Shown in pieces: positions 1 through 7,591 of a stretch of 64,000 nucleotides of DNA. The DNA comes from Methanohalophilus levihalophilus. GTDB taxonomy: Archaea > Halobacteriota > Methanosarcinia > Methanosarcinales > Methanosarcinaceae. How positions within the stretch are numbered: the first letter of the stretch is position 1; the number at the start of each line of letters is the position of its first letter. Both the position numbers and the translations under genes were made by a program. The notes below the pieces were generated by a model, which searched no databases, had not been told where the DNA came from, and was given only the letters and a program-made list of their open reading frames with translations. The stretch lies in assembly GCF_017874375.1 (NCBI RefSeq), contig NZ_JAGGLK010000001.1, positions 248,001 through 312,000 of the forward strand. The letters run 5' to 3'.

Positions 1-2632
1 GCTGCGCAAGATAGTATTCTTTCTTCATGTAATGCGCAAAGCCTTTCCTGCAAAGGGCATCTGTATTTTCAGGATCAAGCTGGAGTATTGAATCATAACA
101 TTCAATTGCTCTGTCGTGGTCTCCCAGTTGGCTGTAAGCAAATCCCTTTTTCTGGAAAGCTCTCAGATCAGTAGGAGTTATATTCAGGATATTATTGTAG
201 GTGCTGATTGCTTCCTCATACCTTCCGAGTTCTTCCAGGCTACTCGATTTAATGTAAAGAATTTCGACATCATCCGGGTCTTCGTTCAAATATTCCGAAA
301 GGGCGTTAATGGAATCTTTATACATGCCTGCTTTGTATGCCGCAATTCCACCGCTTCTCAGTGCATCAATGTTTGTCGGATCTTTTGCCACCAGATCCTG
401 ATATGCCAGAGCTGCAAGGCGATGAAGTCCCATCTTTGACAAGACGTCTGCCTTGTGGGAAATGGCATCGAGGTTTCCGGAATCAATGCCTATTGCGGAA
501 TTGTAACTTTCAAGTGCTTTTTGAAGGTCTCCGCTGCTTTCGGCTGAATATCCGAGATTGTACCATAGTTCTGCATCATTAGGGTTTATTTCAACGGTTT
601 TTCCATATGCTTCCTTTGCTTTGTCCCATTGCCCAAGCTCAACATATGATTCACCCAGTGTTTCCCATCCATCCAGATAGTGCGGATTTACCAAAATTGC
701 TTTTTCGTAGTTTTCAAGTGAATTAGTAGTAAGGTTAAGTTTTTCATAAGCAGATGCCTTTGCAAATATTACGGTTTCAATTGGTGGAATCGCATTTTCT
801 TCCGGAATTGTCTTCCATTCGAAGTTGTCCTCAATTTTTGCAAACGGACTAAAATCAAACCCGCTGGCTTTGAAGTTTTCAAGGATTACCGGAGGTGCGT
901 AATTCCAGGTAATGGAAGGTTGTGTTGCTGACATGGTTTCCTGGTTTTCCATGGCACTTATACGATAACTTGCTGCAGAGTACGAAGGATTAATTTCTGT
1001 CGCATTTCTATAGCATTCAATCGCTTCATCGCTTCTGCCAAGGTTGTCAAGAAGGACTCCTTTTTCATACCATATCTGTGCGGAGTTTGGGACTAATTCC
1101 AGCACTTTTGTGTAGCATTCGACGGCTTCTTCATATTCCTGAAGGAGGGTATGATCTACTCCCTTGTTGTACCATGCAAGTGTGTAGTTCCCGTCAAGTT
1201 TTACGGCCTGGTTGTAGCTTCGTATTGCATCCCTGTATTCCCCATTATTGTCATGGAGTTTTGCCTTTTCATACCAGACCAAAGCGCAGTCCGAGTCAAG
1301 ATTCAGGGCGGTGCTATAAGCGTCTATGGCTTCTTTTTCCTTTCCAAGGTTCTGGAGCATTGTCGCTTTCTTATACCAGACAACTGGTTCCCTGGATTCG
1401 ATATCCAGTGACATTTCATAGCTTTCAAGGGCATTTGCATAATTATCCAGACTGCTGTAGGCTTCAGCCTTGCTGTACAGCAATTTTGCGGATTGTGACT
1501 GGAAAACGGGTTCCTCGTAGCAAATCTGTCTGCCATCGTCTTGTAGTTCAGGAGGATAGGTTCTTTCGGCTTCGTCTTCCTGCAATACTCCGGGATTTAA
1601 GGCCCTGTCATAGGAGGCGATTGCTTCGTCATATCTCCCCAGGGAATTCAATAGTTGTCCCTTTTGCTCCCATATGGTGCTGTTGTAAGGATCTAATTCC
1701 AGAGCTTTGTTGTAGCTTGTAAGTGCATAATCCGGTTGATCGATTTGCTCCAGAAGTTTTGCTTTTTGAAACCATGCTCTGGAGTTATAAGGTTCGACTG
1801 TGAGCAGCTCGTCATAGCATCTCAATGCTTCATTATAATCGCCCATCTGTTTGTAGGCCCGGGCGCATGAAAAATAAAGGAATGTATTGGTATTATCAAT
1901 AGCAAGGCTTTTTTCGTAGTAAGAAGCAGCTTTATATGGGACTCCCATTTGTTCGTAGCATAATCCCATGCTGCTCAGGATTGTTGTGTTTTGTGGATCC
2001 AGCTTAAGTGCCTGCTCAAAGTTCAGGATAGCTTTCTCTTTCTCAGGAGTTGCACATAGCGTGAGTCCCAAATTATACAGTTCATCCCTGTAAACATCAT
2101 ATATTTCCAATGATTTATTGTAAGACTCAATGGCATTGCTGGCATTCCCGTCCAGATAGCTGATTTTTCCTTCCAGGTAGAAGTGTGTCAATACAATGTA
2201 ATCAGGTTCGAATTCTGTGCTGTTCTCGCTGCCTGAAATGGATGCAAGTGCTTTTTCATAAAAATATCTTGCTTCATCTTCATTTCCGCTACTTTCCATG
2301 ACATTTGCCATCATGTAGAGAGCACGGGATGAATCCGGATTGATTGCCAGAATCCTGTTGTAGTATTGTGCAGCTTCTTCGTAATTGCCTGAAATGAATG
2401 ATATATATCCCAGTTTATCCAGTACTATGGTGGAATTTGGTTCTGTCTCCAAAACCTGAGTGTAATAGTCAAAAGCAAGTTTATAGTTGTCATCTTCAAA
2501 TGCAGCATCAGCTAATTGCAAAGTGTCAGCATTTTCAGCTGCAAGTGCTGGTATGCTCATAAGCAAAAATGTTACAAAACACAAACATAAAAGTAAAACT
2601 CTCATTTTTGTGCACTTTTCTCTAAGTACCAT
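1..2632 (-). CDS. Secreted tetratricopeptide-repeat protein (3' end outside window)
   Basis: The minus strand stays open from about 2632 to the window edge. The product starts with a hydrophobic signal peptide (about residues 10-32, ending ALAA) and continues as a long series of 34-residue TPR units. Typical TPR positions are visible (aLxxLGYxxxxxGNYEEAAQYYxRxLxxxPDS), spaced about 102 bases, so 24 or more repeats lie in the window. TPR solenoids bind other proteins; with a signal peptide it should act outside the membrane, possibly as a scaffold. ATG 2632 follows a GGTGG ribosome-binding site; ATG 2605 is an alternative in the same frame. The partner is unknown and the C-terminus lies beyond the window, so no specific function is assigned. 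Confidence 0.85.
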   Translation of the reverse strand, partial: MVLREKCTKMRVLLLCLCFVTFLLMSIPALAAENADTLQLADAAFEDDNYKLAFDYYTQVLETEPNSTIVLDKLGYISFISGNYEEAAQYYNRILAINPDSSRALYMMANVMESSGNEDEARYFYEKALASISGSENSTEFEPDYIVLTHFYLEGKISYLDGNASNAIESYNKSLEIYDVYRDELYNLGLTLCATPEKEKAILNFEQALKLDPQNTTILSSMGLCYEQMGVPYKAASYYEKSLAIDNTNTFLYFSCARAYKQMGDYNEALRCYDELLTVEPYNSRAWFQKAKLLEQIDQPDYALTSYNKALELDPYNSTIWEQKGQLLNSLGRYDEAIASYDRALNPGVLQEDEAERTYPPELQDDGRQICYEEPVFQSQSAKLLYSKAEAYSSLDNYANALESYEMSLDIESREPVVWYKKATMLQNLGKEKEAIDAYSTALNLDSDCALVWYEKAKLHDNNGEYRDAIRSYNQAVKLDGNYTLAWYNKGVDHTLLQEYEEAVECYTKVLELVPNSAQIWYEKGVLLDNLGRSDEAIECYRNATEINPSYSAASYRISAMENQETMSATQPSITWNYAPPVILENFKASGFDFSPFAKIEDNFEWKTIPEENAIPPIETVIFAKASAYEKLNLTTNSLENYEKAILVNPHYLDGWETLGESYVELGQWDKAKEAYGKTVEINPNDAELWYNLGYSAESSGDLQKALESYNSAIGIDSGNLDAISHKADVLSKMGLHRLAALAYQDLVAKDPTNIDALRSGGIAAYKAGMYKDSINALSEYLNEDPDDVEILYIKSSSLEELGRYEEAISTYNNILNITPTDLRAFQKKGFAYSQLGDHDRAIECYDSILQLDPENTDALCRKGFAHYMKKEYYLAQ

Positions 2633-2808
2633 CCGTTACCCACCAAATACTGCGTAGAATATTAGTTTCGAATGTTTATATGTCTTGTGCCCTGTGATGA
2701 AAGCTTCATTAATTGAACTCTAATTTGTTAAATAAATAGTTTCTCGTGTCTCCTGATTGCTATATTGCATCAGTGATTGTATCCATATTTGTTCGTACAA
2801 AATAGAAC

Positions 2809-2819
2809 AAAATATATAG
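2809..2819 (+). promoter_or_regulatory. TATA-box promoter of the NrdD-like small gene
   Basis: An AT-rich box (AAATATATAG) lies about 45 bases before the ATG at 2861, at a suitable distance for an archaeal TATA box with a short leader. A GAGGT ribosome-binding site precedes the ATG. The transcription start is inferred from spacing only. Confidence 0.45.
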
Positions 2820-2860
2820 GTGTATTTCTAATACCGTAATAACAACAAGAGGTATGAAAC

Positions 2861-3214
2861 ATGTCCGAACAAGCGATATCAACAGAAGAACTGCTATCAC
2901 TCCCCAGGGATGAATTTATCAACAGATGTAAGGCATGGTGCGATGAGTTCAACGATGGAAAGCCGATGCAAACCAGTGAAGAGCATCCATGTCCTGTTCA
3001 TGTGTGGGTGGTCTATAACGAAAAAGCCTGCAGTCAGGACACTATTCCTCATATTGCGCAATGTCCGGTATGTGATCAACCCATCTGCCCGGATTGTATG
3101 AACCATAGTGTCCACCAGCTCTCCCGTGTCACAGGATATGTTTCAAATGTTAGTGGCTGGAATGCCGGTAAGGTGCAGGAGTTGAAGGATCGTGTCCGAA
3201 CCGATTTGAAATGA
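2861..3214 (+). CDS. Short NrdD C-terminal-like (glycyl-radical/zinc) protein
   Basis: 117 residues. The C-terminal half matches the end of anaerobic ribonucleoside-triphosphate reductase (NrdD): a four-cysteine knuckle (CPVC then CPDC, about residues 76-88), then SRVTGYVSNVSGWNAGK and a charged helix. In full-length NrdD the cysteines hold zinc and the RVxGY glycine carries the radical. The catalytic barrel (over 500 residues in NrdD) is missing; instead there is an 80-residue acidic N-terminal part with an extra CPVHVW segment. It cannot be a reductase by itself. By analogy with the spare glycyl-radical domain GrcA/YfiD it could repair or regulate a radical enzyme, or it may only keep the zinc fold; this is inference. 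It is monocistronic, and the start is supported by a GAGGT site 8 bases upstream. Confidence 0.7.
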   Translation: MSEQAISTEELLSLPRDEFINRCKAWCDEFNDGKPMQTSEEHPCPVHVWVVYNEKACSQDTIPHIAQCPVCDQPICPDCMNHSVHQLSRVTGYVSNVSGWNAGKVQELKDRVRTDLK

Positions 3215-3261
3215 TCCTATGGGGGCACTTCATGAATCGTAGTTTGTTACATTAATTAGCT

Positions 3262-3331
3262 AAAAGGGAGGAAGTGGAGCTTTTTTCCAGTACTCCCTTT
3301 TGGAAAAATGGTCCCTTGTGCTGCACTTCCT
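3262..3331 (+). terminator. Overlapping alternative hairpins downstream of the NrdD-like gene
   Basis: Two perfect stems share sequence. Stem A pairs AAAAGGGAG (3262-3270) with CTCCCTTTT (3293-3301) around a T-rich loop. Stem B pairs AGGAAGTG (3269-3276) with CACTTCCT (3324-3331). They overlap at 3269-3270. The position, 48 bases after the stop codon, suggests a transcript 3' end or terminator; the switch-like overlap could also be an attenuator. No convincing protein is encoded across 3215-3500. Confidence 0.45.
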
Positions 3332-3502
3332 TTAATTTGTATGCTATAAAATTAACTTTATTTTCATATAAAATTATCTATCAACTTATTATTTTATTAG
3401 TAACCTTTACGCCCATTTCTAAAAAAAGTCCCTTCGTCCGAAACAATGTCCCTCAGTACTATAAATATGTGAATTGAACATACTCTTTATGTGTAATTAT
3501 AA

Positions 3503-3598
3503 GCGGAGTGATTCCCAACGTGTCCTCCAAATAAGCTCCTTTTGGGATCTATGTCATTTTGTGTTCATCCCACAAAAAACGCGGCATAGACACTCCGC
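3503..3598 (+). ncRNA. Candidate structured small RNA (three-way junction)
   Basis: The segment folds into a compact junction by direct base pairing. P1 is 3503-3510 with 3591-3598 (GCGGAGTG/CACTCCGC). P2 is 3513-3518 with 3542-3547 (TCCCAA/TTGGGA). P3 is 3548-3555 with 3583-3590 (TCTATGTC/GGCATAGA, one G-U pair), extended by 3557-3563 with 3571-3577 (TTTTGTG/CACAAAA). P2 abuts P3 and P3 abuts P1 with no unpaired base. The 23-nt P2 loop carries TCCTCC and CTCCTT, complementary to Shine-Dalgarno sequences. An upstream box (CTATAAATATG, near 3460) and a T-run at 3605-3609 give a plausible promoter and terminator. I do not recognise an RNA family. The strand is chosen from these signals. Confidence 0.6.
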
Positions 3599-3630
3599 CA
3601 CTGCTTTTTCTGATCCTAAAGGTGATTTGA

Positions 3631-3797
3631 AAGCAATTGCTTTACTTTATTGATATTCTAAAAAAAGATTACTTAAATCTCCTGAAGCAGATGGTTGAAA
3701 AGCTTGCAGAAATTGGTTATGTGAAATCCCTTGATAAACAGGAGCAAAACAATTTTGTCATGCTGCTCATGCATTAGCAGATCTATTTAGAGTATAG
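3631..3797 (+). pseudogene. Decayed winged-helix gene fragment
   Basis: Reading from 3631 gives a helical peptide ending EKLAEIGYVKSLDKQEQNNF, after which a frame change is needed to continue HAAHALADLFRV to a TAG at 3795-3797. The first frame stops at 3775. The peptide resembles the C-terminal half of the winged-helix protein at 5189-5488 (KELINEGYVSKLSKKEDKYF, then a helical tail). No start codon or ribosome-binding site precedes it and a TGA sits just upstream. I read it as the remnant of a paralogue. Confidence 0.45.
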
Positions 3798-4112
3798 CTT
3801 CGGATAATCGTGCAACGGCGGACTTTTTGATTAATGCTTTCACTCGGAATATTTCCTTGGTCTTTTCTGCAGTGAATGCCGTAGGGCCCTGGATTCAATT
3901 TACTTGAGAAAGATCAGTTGCAGGAAGGAATGTAATTCACACTTTAAAGTGAATGTGCTTTTTGTTAACTAGGATTAATTTCGAGATAACAAAACTATCA
4001 ATTTGGTAGTTCTCAGTCTTTTTTGACCACAGTACAAACTATTACTATCTGTTGGAATCTAAAAAAGTAATAGTTGGACTTCTCACTTGAATAGACAATA
4101 TCGTATTCATTT
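3798..4112. other. Gene-free stretch with two small palindromes
   Basis: No credible reading frame is seen. It holds a perfect 12-base palindrome CACTTTAAAGTG at 3940-3951 and an imperfect 19-base one at 3993-4011 (AACTA..TAGTT) followed by a T-run. Both could be operators or terminators; neither is tied to a neighbouring gene. Confidence 0.4.
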
Positions 4113-4150
4113 AATCAAAAAAAGAAAAATAATGGGGGAGAAAACCCCTC
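4113..4150 (-). terminator. Terminator of the minus-strand winged-helix operon
   Basis: On the minus strand a GGGG/CCCC hairpin (4134-4148) is followed by a long U-rich tract (complement of 4114-4129), 20-50 bases after the stop codon at 4169. This is a conventional intrinsic-type terminator placed correctly for the two-gene operon upstream of it. Confidence 0.6.
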
Positions 4151-4168
4151 GTCTGAAAAGAATTGGAC

Positions 4169-4585
4169 TTATAATTCCAGCATACCTTTTTCTTTCAGGT
4201 AGTTCCCTGCACCAGAAGTACTGAATGCTATTGCTAGTATTGTTTCAAGCGGTTCCAGCACAGATTCATCAGTTTCAAATGCATCTGCAAGTGATGCGAC
4301 TGCACTCTGAAGCTTTTCGAAATGCTCTTCCGCAATTTCAACCGTAGGATCTCCGGATTTAATTCTCTGGATACGATCGCCGATTGCAGTGTATGCAGTG
4401 TTTAGAACAAACTCGGCTAGAAGATAGTGCTTTGAAAAGCTGTAACGGTAAGTACGAGCAGCAACGCCGTAAGACGCGGAAAAAAGATAAAGTTTCCTTT
4501 CCGGATCATCTTCTTTTTTCATCACGATTGCAATTCTGCGCAGTTCTTTTATCAGCTCCTGCCTGAAAAAATCGTCTTGGTTCAA
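4169..4585 (-). CDS. Helical hypothetical protein paired with a winged-helix regulator
   Basis: 138 residues, predicted to be almost all helical and charged, without signal peptide or membrane segment. I do not recognise the family. It begins with TTG at 4585, directly after the stop codon of the winged-helix gene, with GGAGGG 8 bases upstream inside that gene's last codons. The two are therefore co-transcribed and probably translationally coupled. The arrangement suggests a partner or effector of the regulator. The sequence FSTSGAGNYLKEKGMLEL at the C-terminus is the only low-complexity part. Confidence 0.7.
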   Translation of the reverse strand: MNQDDFFRQELIKELRRIAIVMKKEDDPERKLYLFSASYGVAARTYRYSFSKHYLLAEFVLNTAYTAIGDRIQRIKSGDPTVEIAEEHFEKLQSAVASLADAFETDESVLEPLETILAIAFSTSGAGNYLKEKGMLEL

Positions 4586-5074
4586 TCATATCCCTCCAAA
4601 TATTGAATCCTGTGATCGCATTCCTCCGAAGCTCGCTGGGTGATCACCCCATATTAGTGGAGTGGGAATGTTCTGTTCAGAAGTTGTGGGTACTGATTTC
4701 CCAACATCCTTTTCACGTTCGTCTTGGTAATAGTTCCCAGCCTTTGCAATTTTCTTTTCATTTGCATAATCATGAATTTCGTATAGTGCATCCTCGCCCA
4801 GCATTGTCTCAATGATCGCATTGTTGAAATTCTGAATGCTTGCTATAATAGGCGATTTTGTGTTGATGCTATAGTACTTGACATTCCCTGTTCTCTTAAA
4901 TGTCAGCAAATTCCATTCAATAAATTTTTGGACAACCTTTGTTGCCGTAGGCCTTGAGATGCTCACCTCATCTGCAAGTTCAGTAATATTGAATTCTAAT
5001 CCCTCTAGAGGCAACAAAAATTCAATCAGCCTTAATTCACAACTGTTGCCGAGTAGATCCTCGAAAGGTTCCAT
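4586..5074 (-). CDS. Winged-helix transcription regulator
   Basis: 162 residues. Residues 15-75 form a MarR/ArsR-like winged helix: RLIEFLLPLE, then the recognition pair ITELADEVSISRPTATKVV and a wing ending KYYSIN. Residues after 85 are less ordered and polar, ending SQDSIFGGI. ATG 5074 is preferred because GGAGTG lies 8 bases upstream; a GTG three codons earlier overlaps that site. It heads a two-gene operon with the helical protein downstream. The target is unknown; autoregulation is common for such small operons. Confidence 0.75.
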   Translation of the reverse strand: MEPFEDLLGNSCELRLIEFLLPLEGLEFNITELADEVSISRPTATKVVQKFIEWNLLTFKRTGNVKYYSINTKSPIIASIQNFNNAIIETMLGEDALYEIHDYANEKKIAKAGNYYQDEREKDVGKSVPTTSEQNIPTPLIWGDHPASFGGMRSQDSIFGGI

Positions 5075-5188
5075 GACTTTCACTCCTATTTTTAAACTGT
5101 CGTGGTTTTGTGTCTCTACAAATCTACGTATAATTTGTAACTATAAAAGCCTTTGTAAATGTAAATAATCATGTATGTAAAATAAAAT

Positions 5189-5488
5189 TTACAGTATTCT
5201 TTCTTTGCCTTTGGTTACGTTAAAATCGTGTTCTCCCAATGCAAACATCGCTTTTTTCATATCGGAAATGAAATACTTGTCTTCTTTTTTTGAGAGTTTT
5301 GATACATATCCTTCGTTGATGAGCTCTTTCATAATATCTTTGAATTTTGTCGACGTTTTCTTCATCATTATGTGCTTCAGTTTGTCACAGTGAAATCCTC
5401 TGCTGCTGTGGACGCACCTTTTACTGTAAAGAATATTAAGTACAAAAAGAGAATCTTTGGAAAGGCCACAACTCATATTCCTATCCAT
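5189..5488 (-). CDS. Small winged-helix protein
   Basis: 99 residues. The middle holds a helix-turn-helix: KHIMMKKTSTKFKDIMKEL followed by NEGYVSKLSKKEDKYFIS, which reads as recognition helix and wing. An N-terminal Cys-containing segment (MSCGLSKDSL) precedes it. It resembles the decayed fragment at 3631-3797, so the locus may have arisen by duplication. It sits between the regulator operon and the integration site, apparently monocistronic. ATG 5488 is used; ATG 5476 is possible. Function unknown beyond DNA binding. Confidence 0.6.
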   Translation of the reverse strand: MDRNMSCGLSKDSLFVLNILYSKRCVHSSRGFHCDKLKHIMMKKTSTKFKDIMKELINEGYVSKLSKKEDKYFISDMKKAMFALGEHDFNVTKGKERIL

Positions 5489-5686
5489 CTCTTTTTTTCA
5501 TATAAGTAGTTTACTTTTTCCCAATGTTAATTTCGGCTGGTGAAAACATATGTGAATAGAAGCTATTTTTATATTCGTCAGAAGGCAGTGTTTTCTGAAA
5601 CAGCACTTCTAGTCCTGAACGCTAGGCTAGAGAAAAAGAATACATTAGGAAACCATAATTTCAAAAAAGGAGCATAACAAAAAGTA

Positions 5687-5708
5687 GTTGAATGCTCCGG
5701 CCGGGATT
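5687..5708. repeat. attL: partial copy of the tRNA-Glu 3' end
   Basis: 22 nt identical to 25176-25197, covering the 3' acceptor strand and part of the T arm of tRNA-Glu. Beyond 5708 the sequence no longer matches the tRNA, so this copy is not a gene. Confidence 0.88.
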
Positions 5709-6044
5709 GCAACCGGGAAACCCGGTTTGATCTTTCAATCCCTGCGGAACAATCATCCCGCCTTATGATAGTGATTTGGTAGGATTTAGGTGGTTGTTTC
5801 AGATAAAAGCTTGACCTCAATCCTGCCTCGAACGGCGACCAACCGCTCACAGATCATAGACGCTAAATAATCATCTGGTGTTTTCAGTATATAAAGCCTA
5901 TGCTCTAAGTGTAGTTTGTTTTAATATTCACTAACTAATTTTAGACACTTAGGAAACTATATATAGTTTTGATTGTCAAGTATTTTTTATTGGCAGAGTT
6001 TGACCAGACTCTGACAAGACCAAACTTAAAGGTTGTTTCAGAAA
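5709..6044 (+). promoter_or_regulatory. Left-end control region of the element
   Basis: No gene is seen over these 336 bases. They contain a hairpin ACCGGGAAACCCGGT near 5714-5728, a CRISPR-repeat-like string (CTTTCAATCCCTGCGGAAC, near 5735), a TATA box TATATAAA near 5889-5896, a perfect 16-base palindrome AAACTATATATAGTTT at 5954-5969 that itself contains a TATA-like core, and two copies of GGTTGTTTCAGA (about 5791 and 6030). The palindrome lies about 75 bases before the first gene and is a good operator/promoter candidate. Confidence 0.5.
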
Positions 6045-6197
6045 ATGAGAACTAATAAAACTAATAGCGATAGCTCCGGCTGTGTCTGGGGAATTAGCAA
6101 AGAAGAGCTAAACAGCTACCTTAAGGACTGTAAAAAGATCCTGCGAAAATCGACAGATCGTCCAAAAGTCAAGCATCATAAGGGGGCGGTGTGCTGA
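6045..6197 (+). CDS. Small basic hypothetical protein, first gene of the left block
   Basis: 50 residues (MRTNKTNSDSSGCVWGISKE.. to ..HHKGAVC), lysine-rich with two cysteines. No family is recognised. Its TGA overlaps the ATG of the next gene (TGATG), and the AGGGGG in its last codons serves as the neighbour's ribosome-binding site, so the two are probably coupled. The gene is short, so confidence rests on position and coupling. Confidence 0.5.
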   Translation: MRTNKTNSDSSGCVWGISKEELNSYLKDCKKILRKSTDRPKVKHHKGAVC

Positions 6198-6529
6198 TGT
6201 CTGAAATGGGGGATTTTTTAGCAGATTACACCGGGCAAATTGTAGCGATCAACATTAAAAACGATATTCCGGTTGAAGAAATAACAAACTATCAGATCGT
6301 ACGGGTTCTCGATAATGGTTTAATTTGCCGTTATTCAAGCCCCTACAGTGGCAAATTAAGCAAATCATACACCCTGATCCCATTTTCAAGTATTGTTAGT
6401 ATTCAGGATTTGCCAATTCCCGAAGCTGCCCCGATTATCCCCGGGATTGAAGAAGCAAGGCGGGAAATAGATAACCATCTCGGAAACCACACACTCGCAC
6501 AAAAGATCGAAGGGGGCGATCAACAATGA
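6197..6529 (+). CDS. Small hypothetical protein with beta-rich core
   Basis: 110 residues. The predicted strands (GQIVAINIKN, YQIVRVLDNGLICRY, KSYTLIPFSSIVSIQDL) suggest a small barrel-like fold of the kind seen in Sm/SH3-like domains, followed by a proline-rich helix. This is a structural impression only. The ATG at 6197 overlaps the upstream stop; a GTG six bases earlier is an alternative. The 3' end overlaps the next gene (ATGA). It is part of a tightly packed early operon. Confidence 0.6.
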   Translation: MSEMGDFLADYTGQIVAINIKNDIPVEEITNYQIVRVLDNGLICRYSSPYSGKLSKSYTLIPFSSIVSIQDLPIPEAAPIIPGIEEARREIDNHLGNHTLAQKIEGGDQQ

Positions 6530-6798
6530 ACTATAAACTTAGGTGTGAGCGTCTAAACACAATCCAACCCGGTGACGAAATTCTAAAAACATCAGTTTCA
6601 AGGAAATATATCACCCTACAGGATCGGGGAGATGGGGAAGTTCAAGCCGTATTTCTGGAACCTGTCAAGGATCTAAGATACAATTTAGAAACCTTATTTG
6701 AGGGGACAATGCTTTTGTTTTCAGCTTTTGGTCTGGGTGTTCTCTTATCAATTTCATTCTTTTTTGTATTCGGTTTGATTATCGGCGGTGATCTCTAA
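6526..6798 (+). CDS. Small protein with C-terminal membrane segment
   Basis: 90 residues. Residues 1-60 are polar and mixed alpha/beta (NTIQPGDEILKTSVSRKYIT). Residues 62-88 form one strongly hydrophobic helix (LLFSAFGLGVLLSISFFFVF). It should be tail-anchored in the cell membrane. It overlaps the previous gene by four bases and its TAA overlaps the next ATG. No homologous family is recognised. Confidence 0.6.
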   Translation: MNYKLRCERLNTIQPGDEILKTSVSRKYITLQDRGDGEVQAVFLEPVKDLRYNLETLFEGTMLLFSAFGLGVLLSISFFFVFGLIIGGDL

Positions 6799-6995
6799 TG
6801 CCAATTCTTCACCGTTGCGCCGAGTGTAAAAACTCTGTTCCTGAAACTCAAGCCAACCACACACTATACGTTTTTAATAAAATTCTATGCTCCGAGTGTG
6901 AGGGCTGCAACCTCGATATATCAAGCTCCGTTGATACGTCCACCAGATACGGCGGTCAAGAGATCCTTGTAGATTCTTGGGGGGTGGCCTTCTAA
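6798..6995 (+). CDS. Small zinc-ribbon-like protein
   Basis: 65 residues with two CxxC pairs: CAEC near residue 8 and CSEC near 32, plus a third cysteine (C37). The spacing fits a treble-clef or ribbon zinc site. Such small zinc proteins are common in archaeal viruses and plasmids, usually as nucleic-acid or protein binders. The stop overlaps the start of the methyltransferase gene, which uses the GGGGTGG within this gene's last codons as ribosome-binding site. Confidence 0.55.
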   Translation: MPILHRCAECKNSVPETQANHTLYVFNKILCSECEGCNLDISSSVDTSTRYGGQEILVDSWGVAF

Positions 6996-7591
6996 TGGTT
7001 CACGATTCCCTATTTTCCTCCAGTCGTATGGACTGGGAAACACCCGATCACCTCTTCAAGCAACTTGATCAGGAGTTCGGTTTTAATCTCGATGTATGCG
7101 CAACCTCCAAAAACGCAAAGTGCGCCCGGTACTACAGCCCAGAGCAAGACGGGCTTAAAAACGAATGGGGCGGGATCTGCTGGATGAATCCGCCCTATGG
7201 CCGGGCCGTTGGAGATTGGATAAAGAAAGCTTACGAAGAATCCTTAAAAGGCGCTGTAGTAGTTTGCTTAATTCCTGCCAGAACAGATACAAAATACTGG
7301 CATGATTACGTAATGCAAGCACATGAGATCCGGTTTGTCAAAGGCCGGGTAAAGTTCAGTTTACCCGCTCAATTTTGGTGTAAGACTCTTCCAGATGGCC
7401 GGGAATTGTGGCGATATTACGTTGCTTCTAACTCTGCCCCCTTCCCATCTGCAATAGTGATCTTTGATGGTCGCCGCCCCCTCTGTAATAATTGTGCTTT
7501 CTGGGGAAGCTGTCAAGATGTTTTTAGTTCCTGCCCAATAGGATCGGAACTCCCCCGGCTTAGCTCCTATATGCAGGAGGCTTGCCTATGA
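6995..7591 (+). CDS. Phage-type DNA N6-adenine methyltransferase
   Basis: 198 residues, the usual length for the compact Dam-like family found in phages (PF05869). Diagnostic parts: DWETPDHLFKQLDQEFGFNL at the start, the adenine-binding catalytic motif NPPYG (about residue 64), GDWIKKAYEE, and VCLIPARTDTKYWHDYV. It transfers a methyl group from S-adenosylmethionine to adenine N6, most likely to protect element DNA from host restriction or to mark it. No restriction enzyme is nearby. The C-terminal part carries extra cysteines (CNNCAFWGSC) not needed for catalysis. ATG 6995 overlaps the previous stop. Confidence 0.9.
   Translation: MVHDSLFSSSRMDWETPDHLFKQLDQEFGFNLDVCATSKNAKCARYYSPEQDGLKNEWGGICWMNPPYGRAVGDWIKKAYEESLKGAVVVCLIPARTDTKYWHDYVMQAHEIRFVKGRVKFSLPAQFWCKTLPDGRELWRYYVASNSAPFPSAIVIFDGRRPLCNNCAFWGSCQDVFSSCPIGSELPRLSSYMQEACL

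Noticed and set aside
1078-1722. Open frame of 214 codons opposite the TPR gene
   Set aside because: It is rich in Cys, Arg and Pro in the manner of antisense frames and lies wholly within the TPR coding sequence on the other strand.
3274-3477. Open frame of 67 codons after the NrdD-like gene
   Set aside because: No ribosome-binding site, no family features, and it overlaps the alternative hairpins.
5690-5765. Possible second tRNA at the left border
   Set aside because: Only 16 bases match the tRNA; beyond them the T stem cannot pair and no anticodon arm forms.
6995-7591. Restriction-modification system
   Set aside because: Only a methyltransferase is present; no endonuclease-like gene lies nearby, so it is best read as an orphan protective enzyme.
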